Assembly: GCA_016219275.1 (NCBI GenBank)
Contig: JACRBM010000040.1
Coordinates: 186,001 to 250,000, forward strand
Source of the DNA: Chloroflexota bacterium
GTDB lineage: Bacteria > Chloroflexota > Anaerolineae > UBA4142
Direction: 5' to 3'
DNA length: 64,000 nucleotides
Position 1 is the stretch's first letter; each line of letters begins with the position of its first letter. This document shows, piece after piece, positions 23,120 to 31,419 of this stretch. A model generated the notes under the pieces. That model did no database searches. It worked only from the letters and a program-made list of their open reading frames with translations, and was not told the origin of the DNA. The translations under genes were made by a program, and so were the position numbers.

Positions 23120-24904
23120 ATGGACGACCAACTACACACACTCCGTCACTCGACGGCGCACGTCCTCGCGAGCGCCGTGATGGAAATTTTGCCGGGCACG
23201 AAATTCGGTTTCGGTCCGGCAATCGAAGAAGGTTTTTACTACGACTTTCAACTGCCGCGTCCGCTGACGCCGGACGATTTGCCGATGATCGAAGCGCGGA
23301 TGAAAGCGATCATCGCGAGCAAGTCGCCGTTCGTGCGCGCGGAACTCGCGATTGACGCGGCGCGCCAACAATTCGCCGACCAGCCGTTCAAGGTGGATCA
23401 GATCAACGCACTCGCGCGCGGCGAACTGGACGAACACGGCAACTCGGGCGCGAACGCGGCGACGAGCGTCTCGACGTACACGCACGATAAATTCGTTGAC
23501 CTGTGTCGCGGTCCGCATATTGCGAACACGGGCGAAATTCCGCTCGACGCCTTCAAACTGCTTTCGATTGCGGGCGCGTACTGGCGCGGCAGCGAAAAGA
23601 ATCCGATGCTCACGCGCGTCTATGGGACGGTGTTCGCGACGAAACAAGAACTGGACGATTACTTGTGGCGACTCGAAGAAGCCAAGAAACGCGATCACCG
23701 CAAACTGGGTCGCGAACTCAACCTGTTCTACTTTTCCGATGACATCGGTCCTGGGTTGCCGCTCTTCGCACCCAAGGGCGAAATCGTGCGCTACCTGATG
23801 GAAACGTACGTGCGCGAAACGCAGACACGCTATGGCTATCAGCACGTCTGGACAGGACACATGGTCAAGGAAGACCTGTATCACAAGTCGGGTCATTATG
23901 ATAATTATCAGGACGCGATGTTCCCGCCGATGGTGGACGAAGACATGGTTCTGCGGCTCAAGCCGATGAACTGTCCCAGCCACATGACGTTGTTCAACGA
24001 AATCGGCAAGCACTCGTACCGCGAATTCCCGTTGCGCTATGCCGAATTCGCGACGCTTTATCGCTATGAAAAACGCGGCGAGTTGTCCGGCTTGACGCGC
24101 GTGCGCGCGCTCACGCAAGACGATTGTCACGTGTTTTGCACGGAAGACCAAATCGAAAGCGAGTTCACGCTCGCGCTCAATTTGATCCGCGAGATTCTCA
24201 GCACATACGCGTTCACGGATTACAAGGTGCGCTTGTCGCTGCGCGGCACGACGGGCAAGTACGTGCAGGATGATGAAAAATGGGACAAGGCGACGAACGC
24301 GTTGCGCGCGTCGCTCGACGCGAACAAGGTCGAGTACTTTGTCGCGGAAGGCGAAGCCGCGTTCTACGGACCGAAAGCCGATTTCATCGCGCGCGATGTC
24401 CTGGGGCGCGAGTGGCAACTCTCGACGATTCAAGTTGATTTCATCCAGCCGGCGCGTCTCGGGTGCGAGTACATCGCGGAGGATGGTTCGCCGCGCACAC
24501 CGGTGTTGATTCACCGCGCGGTCACGGGTTCGACGGAGCGTTTCCTCGGCGTGTTGATCGAGCATTTTGCCGGCGCGTTCCCCGCCTGGCTCGCGCCGGT
24601 TCAAGCGATGCTCGTGCCGATTGCGGATCGTCACGCCGAGTACGCGCGCAAGGTCGCGGCGCGACTCAAAGCGGAAGGATTGCGCGTCGAGATTGACGGA
24701 CGCGGCGATCGGATGAACGCGAAAATTCGCGACGCGACGCTGCAAAAAATTCCGTACATCCTCGTGATGGGCGACAAGGAATCAGAAGCGAACGCGGTCG
24801 CGGTGCGCTTGCGCAGCGGCGAGGATCTCAAAGCGATGCCGCTCGAACAATTCATCGCGTTGGCGCGGCGCGTGGTGGACACAAAATCACTTGAGTTAAA
24901 GTGA
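23120..24904 (+). CDS. thrS: Threonyl-tRNA synthetase, short form without TGS domain
   Basis: 594 residues from ATG 23120, which has GGAG seven bases upstream; an ATG at 23108 is less well placed. It begins directly with the editing domain: TLRHSTAHVLA (HxxxH) and CRGPHIANTGEI. The catalytic core has the class II motifs LPMNCPSH-like (RLKPMNCPSHMTLF), RYEKRGELSGLTRVRALTQDD and the zinc ligands Cys, His and His. The anticodon-binding domain starts PAWLAPVQAMLVPI. The N-terminal TGS domain common in bacteria is missing. Confidence 0.96.
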   Translation: MDDQLHTLRHSTAHVLASAVMEILPGTKFGFGPAIEEGFYYDFQLPRPLTPDDLPMIEARMKAIIASKSPFVRAELAIDAARQQFADQPFKVDQINALARGELDEHGNSGANAATSVSTYTHDKFVDLCRGPHIANTGEIPLDAFKLLSIAGAYWRGSEKNPMLTRVYGTVFATKQELDDYLWRLEEAKKRDHRKLGRELNLFYFSDDIGPGLPLFAPKGEIVRYLMETYVRETQTRYGYQHVWTGHMVKEDLYHKSGHYDNYQDAMFPPMVDEDMVLRLKPMNCPSHMTLFNEIGKHSYREFPLRYAEFATLYRYEKRGELSGLTRVRALTQDDCHVFCTEDQIESEFTLALNLIREILSTYAFTDYKVRLSLRGTTGKYVQDDEKWDKATNALRASLDANKVEYFVAEGEAAFYGPKADFIARDVLGREWQLSTIQVDFIQPARLGCEYIAEDGSPRTPVLIHRAVTGSTERFLGVLIEHFAGAFPAWLAPVQAMLVPIADRHAEYARKVAARLKAEGLRVEIDGRGDRMNAKIRDATLQKIPYILVMGDKESEANAVAVRLRSGEDLKAMPLEQFIALARRVVDTKSLELK

Positions 24905-24907
24905 AAG

Positions 24908-24971
24908 TGACCGCCGACGGATGACCGCTGACCGCCGAGAAAACTGCGGCAGTGGTCGGCGGTCGGCGGTC
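24908..24971. repeat. Iterated-word hairpin (GACCGCCGAC)
   Basis: TGACCGCCGACGGATGACCGCTGACCGCCG in the left arm is answered by GTCGGCGGTCGGCGGTCA on the right. It fills the gap after thrS and could serve as a transcription end, although no T-tract follows directly. Confidence 0.82.
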
Positions 24972-24982
24972 AAGGTTTTTAT

Positions 24983-25366
24983 ATGACCCACGAGGAACGA
25001 ATCGCAATTATTACGCGCGATCTCAACGCGCTGAGGCAAGCCCAGGACGCGATAGTGATTTTCAATCTCGCGCACGATGAAGACTCGTTCGCGCAGTTCA
25101 GTTGCACGCGACCCGGCGAACCGCTGTTGTGCGAGGTGAGCAATCGTTCCGAGGGTTGGAACACGCACTCGCTCGACGCGGAACAGGTCGCGGCGTTACG
25201 CGCGCTCGGCTACGAAATTCCCTCGCCGCATCATCAATCGAATCCGCACAAGGAATTCACGGGCGATGTCGCAATGCTCGCGCAAGAAGTCGAGCGAATT
25301 TTTCGTGACGTGTTTCGCGCGGGCGACGAATACGACATGATATCGAGCGGCGTGGTATGGCAGTAG
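24983..25366 (+). CDS. Small uncharacterised protein, possibly TY-Chap-like
   Basis: 127 residues starting THEERIAIITRDLNALRQAQDAIVIFNL, with a central strand-turn-strand (FSCTRPGEPLLCEVSNRSEGW) and LDAEQVAALRALGYEIP. This layout recalls small YbjN/TY-Chap-like fold proteins, but the match is weak. The stop TAG (25364-25366) is contributed by the left terminal repeat of the MITE-like element at 25363, so the original C-terminus may have been longer. Confidence 0.5.
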   Translation: MTHEERIAIITRDLNALRQAQDAIVIFNLAHDEDSFAQFSCTRPGEPLLCEVSNRSEGWNTHSLDAEQVAALRALGYEIPSPHHQSNPHKEFTGDVAMLAQEVERIFRDVFRAGDEYDMISSGVVWQ

Positions 25367-25466
25367 GGGCGAAACAATTGCATGAAGCGTTCAGCTCGCG
25401 CAGATCGCTTTTCAAATGGAAACCGACTTGTTGAAGAATCAATTGTGGCAAATGCGTCGCCCCTAC
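25363..25466. mobile_element. MITE-like element with GTAGGGGCG termini
   Basis: 104 bases bounded by GTAGGGGCG (25363-25371) and CGCCCCTAC (25458-25466), with secondary inner complementarity (CAATTG words). The termini resemble the GTAGGGGCGAAGCATTTG family I know from cyanobacterial and Chloroflexota genomes. Non-coding; it overlaps the end of the preceding gene. Confidence 0.72.
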
Positions 25467-25498
25467 CTTTCAACCCGGAAACATTTCAAGGAGACCCC

Positions 25499-26344
25499 AT
25501 GTTAAATTCAATCGCGTTCATCGGCGGCGGCGTGATGGCAGAAGCCATGTTCGGCGGATTGCTCGAACGCCAACTCGTCACGCCGGACAAGATCATCGCG
25601 AGCGAACCGCGCGAGAAACGCCGCGCGGAACTCACCGCGCGTTATCACATTCGCACGACCGCCGACAATCGCCAAGCCGTTCATGCGGCGGAAACAATTG
25701 TCCTTTCGATCAAGCCCCAGGTGCTGACGCGCGTTCTGCCGGAATTGCGCGGGCAACTGCGCGACGATCAACTCGTCGTCTCGATCATCGCCGGCGGACG
25801 CATCGCGACATTGAGCGCGGGGCTGGGGCACAACGCGGTCGTACGCTCGATGCCGAACACGCCGGCGCAGATCGGCGCGGGGATGACCGTGTGGACGGCG
25901 ACCGCGCATGTGAGCGAATCGCAACGCGAACAGGCACGCGCGATCTTTCAGGCGCTCGGCAAAGAAATGTTCATGGACGAAGAAAAATATCTCGACATGG
26001 CGACAGCGGTGAGCGGCACGGGACCGACGTACACGTTCCTCGTCCTCGAAGCGTTGATTGACGCGGCGGTGCATCTCGGCTTTTCGCGCGATCAAGCGCA
26101 CGACATTGTACTCGAAACGATGCGCGGTTCGATTTTGTTCGCGGAAAAAACCGGCAAGCATCCAGCCGAGTTGCGGAACATGGTCACGTCGCCGGGCGGC
26201 ACATCCGCCGAAGCGATCTATCAAATGGAAAAAGGTTCGCTCCGTACCGTGTTATCGAAAGCAGTCTGGGCAGCGTACCAAAAATCCGTGTTGCTCGGTG
26301 AGACGGTGGGCAAGGCGGAACCGCGCAAACCGGTGGACGCGTAG
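25499..26344 (+). CDS. proC: Pyrroline-5-carboxylate reductase
   Basis: Last step of proline synthesis, NAD(P)H-dependent. 281 residues from the ATG at 25499, with AAGGAG seven bases upstream; longer frames run into the MITE-like element. It starts IAFIGGGVMAEAMFGGLLE (Rossmann). VVRSMPNTPAQIGAGMT and the C-terminal signature MVTSPGGTSAEAIYQME fit the ProC family closely. Length is normal. Confidence 0.95.
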   Translation: MLNSIAFIGGGVMAEAMFGGLLERQLVTPDKIIASEPREKRRAELTARYHIRTTADNRQAVHAAETIVLSIKPQVLTRVLPELRGQLRDDQLVVSIIAGGRIATLSAGLGHNAVVRSMPNTPAQIGAGMTVWTATAHVSESQREQARAIFQALGKEMFMDEEKYLDMATAVSGTGPTYTFLVLEALIDAAVHLGFSRDQAHDIVLETMRGSILFAEKTGKHPAELRNMVTSPGGTSAEAIYQMEKGSLRTVLSKAVWAAYQKSVLLGETVGKAEPRKPVDA

Positions 26345-26349
26345 AGACT

Positions 26350-26409
26350 CGCGGATAGCGAATGGCAAATGGCGATTTGCTATCCGCTATCCGCTATCCG
26401 CTATTCGCA
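26350..26409. repeat. Iterated-word hairpin (GCGGATAGC)
   Basis: Left: GCGGATAGCGAATGGCAAATGGCGA; right: TTTGCTATCCGCTATCCGCTATCC with a third copy. Occupies the whole space between proC and the acetyltransferase gene. Confidence 0.82.
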
Positions 26410-26414
26410 ATTCT

Positions 26415-26984
26415 ATGAAAACAGAAAAAGAAAAAATGCTCGCGGGCGAATTGTACCTCGCGACCGATCCACAACTCTCTGCCGAGCGACGCCGATGCCG
26501 GCTCTTGCTCAAACAGTTCAACGATTCCCAGGATGATGAAACCGAGGTGCGCCAGAAAATCCTCGACGAATTGTTCGGCGCGCACGGCGAGCGACTCTGG
26601 ATCGAGCCGCCGTTTTATTGCGATTATGGGAGCAACATCACGCTCGGCGACAGCGTGTACTTTAATTTCAACTGCGTCGTGCTCGACGTTGCCCCGGTAA
26701 AAATCGGCGACCGCACAATTTTTGGACCGAGCGTGCAAATCTACACCGCAACGCATCCGCTCGATTGGGCTGAGCGCGCACAGGGCGCAGAGTTCGCCAA
26801 GCCGATCACGATTGGCTCGCACGCGTGGATCGGCGGCGGCGCGATTCTCTGTCCTGGGATCATGATCGGTGACCGCACGGTGATTGGTGCGGGCAGTGTC
26901 GTCACCAAAGATATTCCGGCGGATGTGTTCGCCGCGGGCAATCCGTGCCGGGTTATTCGCAAATTAGAGCCGACTCACAAATGA
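26415..26984 (+). CDS. Maltose/galactoside O-acetyltransferase-like hexapeptide protein
   Basis: 189 residues from ATG 26415. The N-terminus KEKMLAGELYLATDPQLSAERRRC is the typical Maa/LacA opening. Left-handed beta-helix repeats follow (ITLGDSVYFNFNCVVLD, VKIGDRTIFGPSVQIYTATH). The catalytic His is in YTATHPLD, and the C-terminus ends GAGSVVTKDIPADVFAAGNPCRVIR. It acetylates a sugar with acetyl-CoA; the acceptor is uncertain. The stop overlaps the next start as ATGA. Confidence 0.92.
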   Translation: MKTEKEKMLAGELYLATDPQLSAERRRCRLLLKQFNDSQDDETEVRQKILDELFGAHGERLWIEPPFYCDYGSNITLGDSVYFNFNCVVLDVAPVKIGDRTIFGPSVQIYTATHPLDWAERAQGAEFAKPITIGSHAWIGGGAILCPGIMIGDRTVIGAGSVVTKDIPADVFAAGNPCRVIRKLEPTHK

Positions 26985-27946
26985 CCGACCAAGACCTCAT
27001 TGGGTTGATATTGTTGGTGAATCGCTTGACGCAAACCAACCAACCGCTCGGACGCGCGACCCTCGTGCCGTTCGCCGAAATGAAATTGCCGAATGTTGCG
27101 CGGAATTACGACGCGCTCGTCTCAAGTTTGCTTGAACGAAAACTCGCCGAGGGTTCGGTTGAATCGTTTCGCTTAACCACACTTGGCGCGACACGGGTGC
27201 GCGAGATTGCCAACACGTACTCGCTGCACGCGTGGTTTTACAACGCGTATTATCAAGCCGTATTGCGCAGCCCAGCGCACTCACTTTTTTGCGCGCGCGT
27301 GTACGGCAAAGACTTGTGCCAGCATGGGATGACCGATATGGCACAAATTCATCTCTTGTTGGATGCGCTGGACGTGCAAGCCGGGATGACCTTGCTCGAT
27401 TTTGGTTGCGGCGACGGGCGCATTGCGGAGTACATCTCGGACACGACTCGAACGCGGGTAGTGGGCGTGGATATCGCCGATCGCGCGATTGAGCTCGCGT
27501 GTGCGCGCACGCCGGACAAGCGTGCGCGGTTGGATTTCGTATGCGTGGATGTCGAACGCAATCCGGCAAAATTTCCGGGAGAAAAATTCGACCGCATCGT
27601 GGCAATAGACAGCATTTTCTTTGTGCGCGAACAGCGCGCCGTTCTGCAAGTGTTTCTCGATCATCTCAAGCCACAAGGCAGAATGGGGTTGTTCGCGCAC
27701 TGTCCGCCAAATAATTCCGCGGATCAAACTGCGTTGGCGCAAGCCCTGACCAACCTGGGAATCGCGTACTCGGTGTGCGACCTTTCGGAACAGAACCGGG
27801 AACATTGGCGCAAGAAGAAGCAAACGTTATTGGAACTCGAGTCGCAGTTTCGCGCAGAAGGCAATGACTTTTTGTTCAAGAATCGTCTCGCGGAATGTGA
27901 TGGGCTGGAGCATTTTCACCGGTATCTCTATCTCACGATTTTCTGA
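26981..27946 (+). CDS. Class I SAM-dependent methyltransferase
   Basis: 321 residues from ATG 26981, coupled to the acetyltransferase stop. Residues 1-120 form an N-terminal helical region (DQDLIGLILLVNRLTQTNQ). Motif I is MTLLDFGCGDGRIAEYI, followed by VVGVDIADRAIELA (acidic end of strand 2) and FDRIVAIDSIFF (motif IV). The layout resembles small-molecule methyltransferases of the UbiE/Cfa type with an extra N-terminal domain. Substrate unknown. Confidence 0.82.
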   Translation: MTDQDLIGLILLVNRLTQTNQPLGRATLVPFAEMKLPNVARNYDALVSSLLERKLAEGSVESFRLTTLGATRVREIANTYSLHAWFYNAYYQAVLRSPAHSLFCARVYGKDLCQHGMTDMAQIHLLLDALDVQAGMTLLDFGCGDGRIAEYISDTTRTRVVGVDIADRAIELACARTPDKRARLDFVCVDVERNPAKFPGEKFDRIVAIDSIFFVREQRAVLQVFLDHLKPQGRMGLFAHCPPNNSADQTALAQALTNLGIAYSVCDLSEQNREHWRKKKQTLLELESQFRAEGNDFLFKNRLAECDGLEHFHRYLYLTIF

Positions 27947-27960
27947 TTTATGATTTAGGC

Positions 27961-28482
27961 GTGGGCATGTTCACCACCGAACATCTCGATCGTACGCAAG
28001 CGCAAATTGCATTGCCGGAATTAATCGGACTGTTGCGCGATTCGGTTGATTCTGGCGCGTCGGTCGGTTTCCTGCCGCCGCTCGACGAACAGATCGCGCG
28101 CGAGTACTGGTTGGATGTGGCGCGCGCCATCGAAAAACGATCGCGCATCCTGCTCGTCGCGCGCAACGATTCCAGGTTGGTCGGCACAGTACAGTTGGAT
28201 TTGTGCACGCGGCAGAACGGATTGCATCGCGCCGAAGTGATGAAACTGCTCGTGCATACCGCGTGGCGTCGGCACGGCATCGGCGAAGCGTTGATGCGCG
28301 CGCTTGAGCGCGAAGCGATGCAAGCCAAGCGCACAACGCTCGTGCTGGATACGCGCGCGGGCGATCCATCGGAAAAGTTGTACACCAAACTGGGATATAC
28401 GCGCGCCGGTCTGATTCCGCAGTACGCGGAGGGTGCGAACGGCGCGTTGGATACCTCCGCCTTTTATTATCGGCTGTTATAG
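27961..28482 (+). CDS. GNAT-family N-acetyltransferase
   Basis: 173 residues. LVARNDSRLVGTVQLDL is the beta4 strand region, and AEVMKLLVHTAWRRHGIGEALMRALEREA contains the acetyl-CoA pyrophosphate loop R-x-x-G-I-G. TLVLDTRAGDPSEKLYTKLGYTRAG is the closing signature. A GTG at 27961 or an ATG at 27967 can start it. Target unknown; antibiotic or small amine acetylation is common for the group. Confidence 0.87.
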   Translation: MGMFTTEHLDRTQAQIALPELIGLLRDSVDSGASVGFLPPLDEQIAREYWLDVARAIEKRSRILLVARNDSRLVGTVQLDLCTRQNGLHRAEVMKLLVHTAWRRHGIGEALMRALEREAMQAKRTTLVLDTRAGDPSEKLYTKLGYTRAGLIPQYAEGANGALDTSAFYYRLL

Positions 28483-28511
28483 TTGGCAAAATAGAGTGGA
28501 TAAAATCAAAT

Positions 28512-29108
28512 ATGAACCAATTTGCGAAAAAAGCCGAAGACGATTTAGCTGCAACTGTTCAGATCATGAGAACCAACCTGGCTCTTTATAGGCAGGGTGA
28601 AAAACAGCTATACCGAGTTGTTGCCGCACAATTACGCCTATTGTTGTGTGATGGCAAGAATTCGTTGTTGCCGCGATTGTTTGGTGGCATTCATCTTCAC
28701 CCGATGACGGGATATGCGCGCAACAAACGTCTTGATCTGATATGGAAAGAAAAATTTGGCAAATCTTTTAGCGATGACATAGTTTTCCAGCAACCTTTTC
28801 AAGTCTATGTGGGTGAAGATGGAGCAAGAATCACGCAACTGTTCAATGAACAGTTGACTCCAATACCACTTGAAGAATGGCTTGACCAACCGATTTTTAA
28901 GAAATGGATGACTGTGCGCGAACTAATTCGATCGGTAGCAGATAAGGAATCAGTACACTCAGACATGGCTTATAATGAGACGTTAGAATTTACTCGTTCC
29001 TCATATCTCAACGGCGAAGTAATACATCAAGAATTGCTTGCATGTATGGGCGAATACATATTACGAATGATAGATTATTGGAAACATCGGTCTACGCCTG
29101 GTGATTAA
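28512..29108 (+). CDS. Hypothetical protein, low-GC accessory gene
   Basis: 198 residues, MNQFAKKAEDDLAATVQIMRTN at the start. It contains no membrane segment and no motif I recognise; helices alternate with short strands. The base composition (many AT-rich codons such as ATA, AAT, TTA) differs sharply from the neighbouring genes and marks a probable transferred segment that continues to about 30.4 kb, interrupted by the AhpD-like gene. Confidence 0.55.
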   Translation: MNQFAKKAEDDLAATVQIMRTNLALYRQGEKQLYRVVAAQLRLLLCDGKNSLLPRLFGGIHLHPMTGYARNKRLDLIWKEKFGKSFSDDIVFQQPFQVYVGEDGARITQLFNEQLTPIPLEEWLDQPIFKKWMTVRELIRSVADKESVHSDMAYNETLEFTRSSYLNGEVIHQELLACMGEYILRMIDYWKHRSTPGD

Positions 29109-29181
29109 TGAACTATTTCTCTGGTTCGAGGACGAACCAATTGGAATACTAGAATCATTGTGCAAATGTAAGGAGTAATCC

Positions 29182-29577
29182 ATGTCAACTGTCCAACTTA
29201 TCGAATACGAAAACGCGTCGGACGAAGTGAAAACAGTCTTCGACGACATCAAGCGCACGCGTAACGTCAAGGACGTGAACAATTTTTGGAAGGCGCTGGC
29301 GAATCAGCCGACAACGCTCAAGCGAACCTGGGATGATTTGAAACAAGTGATGCAACCCGGCACGCTCGACGCGCTGACGAAAGAGATGCTTTACATCGCG
29401 GTCTCAGTTGCGAACAATTGCGATTACTGTATTCACTCGCACACCGCATCCGCGTTCGCGAAAGGAATGACGCCGGAACAGTACGCGGAATTGCTCGCGG
29501 TCGTCGGCATGGCGAGCGAAACGAACGCGCTGTCAACCGCGATGAAAGTGCCGGTGGATGAGCAGTATTTAAAATAA
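29182..29577 (+). CDS. AhpD/carboxymuconolactone decarboxylase-like protein
   Basis: 131 residues. The CMD-family core reads LTKEMLYIAVSVANNCDYCIHSHTASAFAKGMT, with the redox pair C-x-x-C and the following His. AhpD uses this motif in peroxide defence. The ATG follows AAGGAG. GC content returns to the genome norm here, unlike its two neighbours. Confidence 0.85.
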   Translation: MSTVQLIEYENASDEVKTVFDDIKRTRNVKDVNNFWKALANQPTTLKRTWDDLKQVMQPGTLDALTKEMLYIAVSVANNCDYCIHSHTASAFAKGMTPEQYAELLAVVGMASETNALSTAMKVPVDEQYLK

Positions 29578-29620
29578 TCCAAAAGACAAATCAAATTTCG
29601 ATTAGCCTGGATTACACAAT

Positions 29621-30424
29621 ATGCGCGATGATTTTGATGATAAAACAAAAAACATTCTTGCGCGTCGGGTAGGTTTGCGGTGTTCCAATCCAAAATGCCG
29701 AAAGCTTACTAGTGGTCCCCAAACCGACCCTGCAAAAGCAATCAATATCGGTGTCGCGTCTCATATAACTGCCGCATCGCCTGGGGGGCCGCGCTATAAT
29801 CCGAGTCTATCGCCTGAGCAGCGAAAATCTGTTGAAAATGGCATTTGGCTTTGTCAATCATGTTCCAAGTTGATTGATAGTGATGAACGAAGATACACAA
29901 TTGAATTGCTCAAGGAATGGAAAAGGCAGGCAGAAATGTCAGCCCAGCGAGAAGTAGAAGAAGGCACTTTACTGCAAAACGTAGATGAAATAGATCCTCT
30001 CGCAGTATTTTCCAAATTATTGGATGTTCCGGAGAATTGGATAAAAGTACAAGGAGACGAATACATTAGGCATCGCTACCAATCTCAATTCGTTATTAAG
30101 ATGGGAAGAATGATTAATGACGATTACCGCGAACCTTGGGCGCAAAGATTTCCCGATCCTCATGCGACAAGCTTTCAGGTTGAGTATTGGTTGGGCGCAA
30201 CTTTATTAAAATCTAGTTTGTTTGTGACTACTGATGGCGGCAGATTTCATATTCCGGCACCACGCCTACGCAAAATAGATCAAGAAAGGGAAGATTGGAG
30301 TAGCATTGAATTTAGTATTGATACCACAAGTTTGGAATGGAAGACTGCAATGCTATTTGATCAATATGATGATCTTTGGGAGAGATTGCCCATCATAGGA
30401 ATCAAGCTGGTTCAGGCAACATAG
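29621..30424 (+). CDS. HNH-type zinc-finger protein with an unknown C-terminal domain
   Basis: 267 residues. The N-terminal 100 residues read RRVGLRCSNPKCRKLTSGP, GVASHITAASPGGPRYNPSL, NGIWLCQSCSKLIDSD, which is an HNH-like treble-clef with its Cys pairs and the H-I-T-A-A-S motif. I have seen this N-terminal module fused to sensor or effector domains in defence proteins (for example HNH-SAVED). The C-terminal 150 residues are not recognised. Low GC, like the gene at 28512. A defence role is inferred. Confidence 0.65.
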   Translation: MRDDFDDKTKNILARRVGLRCSNPKCRKLTSGPQTDPAKAINIGVASHITAASPGGPRYNPSLSPEQRKSVENGIWLCQSCSKLIDSDERRYTIELLKEWKRQAEMSAQREVEEGTLLQNVDEIDPLAVFSKLLDVPENWIKVQGDEYIRHRYQSQFVIKMGRMINDDYREPWAQRFPDPHATSFQVEYWLGATLLKSSLFVTTDGGRFHIPAPRLRKIDQEREDWSSIEFSIDTTSLEWKTAMLFDQYDDLWERLPIIGIKLVQAT

Positions 30425-30463
30425 TATAAACAATGATTTTTGCTATATATTCAACAGGAGCTT

Positions 30464-30670
30464 ATGAAAGGTCTACTCACCACCTACCGCAATTATTTAC
30501 CACTTACCAATTCCACTCCCCCGCTCTCACTCGGCGAAGGCGACACGCCGCTCGTTCACGCGCCGGCAATCTCGCGCGATACCGGCGCGGATGTGTGGCT
30601 GAAACTCGAAGGGTGCAACCCGACCGGCGCGTTCAAATATCAAGTTGACAACCCGCGTAAGTTGGGATGA
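30464..30670 (+). pseudogene. Truncated duplicate of the thrC 5' end
   Basis: From ATG 30464 the frame encodes MKGLLTTYRNYLP...[15 protein letters not shown]...[11 protein letters not shown], which matches the first 56 or so residues of the intact threonine synthase at 31420 with scattered synonymous changes. Similarity ends at about 30637, just before the lysine that would bind PLP, and the frame stops at 30670. A PIN-domain module begins right after. Confidence 0.85.
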
Positions 30671-30689
30671 TAATCCAAGCGGAGGGAAA

Positions 30690-31148
30690 ATGATTCCGCG
30701 CATTTACATTGACACTTCGGTGGTGGGTGGCTGTTTCGACAAAGAATACGCAAAAGAATCCATGCAACTGTGGCATGAATTCAACGGCGGCAAAAAAATT
30801 GCGGTGGCTTCCGATTTGTTACTGCTCGAACTTGAAGAAGCGCCGTTGCGCGTCCGCCAACTGCTGAACGATCTGCCCGCCGATAGTGTGGAGTACGTTT
30901 CACTTGACGAGGAAGCGCTAGCGTTGGCAAACGCATATCTCCTCGATGGAGCGGTGGCAGAATCGAGTCAATCTGATGCGCGGCACATTGCGATTGCGAC
31001 GGTGGCACGGGTAGATGTGTTGGTGAGTTGGAATTTCAAGCACATTGTGAATCTCAATCGGATTCGCCGGTTTAACGCGGTGAATTTGAAACGGGGTTAT
31101 CCAATAATTGAGATTCGCAGTCCGAGCGAGGTGTTGAATGAAAACTGA
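30690..31148 (+). CDS. PIN-domain (VapC-like) toxin
   Basis: 152 residues from ATG 30690, seven bases after GGAGGG. PRIYIDTSVVGGCFD supplies the first catalytic Asp, LLLELEEAP the second acidic residue, and SDARHIAIATVARVDVLVSWNFKHIVN the third acidic patch of the PIN nuclease fold. The protein probably cleaves RNA. The end overlaps a small gene by 11 bases, which may encode its antitoxin, giving a toxin-first order. Confidence 0.8.
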   Translation: MIPRIYIDTSVVGGCFDKEYAKESMQLWHEFNGGKKIAVASDLLLLELEEAPLRVRQLLNDLPADSVEYVSLDEEALALANAYLLDGAVAESSQSDARHIAIATVARVDVLVSWNFKHIVNLNRIRRFNAVNLKRGYPIIEIRSPSEVLNEN

Positions 31149-31317
31149 AAATGTTGACGCGGTGGCTTTGAAACGCGCGTTGCAGAAAAAAGCGGAACAA
31201 AAATTGGCGCGGCTTTCGGAGCAAGAGCAACTTGAATTATTGCGGCGCAAGTACGGTCACTTGCGCCGCACGCCAAAACGTTCACCCCGCGCACGCCGCG
31301 AATTGCAAACCGCCTAG
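31138..31317 (+). CDS. Small basic protein, candidate antitoxin of the PIN toxin
   Basis: A 59-residue frame starting at ATG 31138 inside the end of the PIN gene: MKTENVDAVALKRALQKKAE, then QKLARLSEQEQLELLRRKYG and a basic tail ending RARRELQTA. The overlap and the helical, charged composition fit an antitoxin or short partner. No DNA-binding fold is obvious. Followed by a hairpin (31345-31381). Confidence 0.5.
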   Translation: MKTENVDAVALKRALQKKAEQKLARLSEQEQLELLRRKYGHLRRTPKRSPRARRELQTA

Positions 31318-31344
31318 CGTGGATGCTTGATGTGTTTAAGAAAG

Positions 31345-31381
31345 ACCGGTCAGGTTTTCGCCGCAGGCGAACCTGACCGGT
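31345..31381 (+). terminator. Hairpin, probable transcription end
   Basis: ACCGGTCAGGTT and AACCTGACCGGT pair over 12 bases, extended by TTCGCC/GGCGA, then TTTC. It separates the PIN module from thrC. Confidence 0.65.
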
Positions 31382-31419
31382 TTCAACAGCCGCGCCAAAT
31401 ACAATACTCAAGGAACATT

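Noticed and set aside
30440-30670. Independent 76-residue gene
   Set aside because: Its residues match the thrC start closely and end before the PLP lysine, so it is a gene fragment rather than a new small protein.
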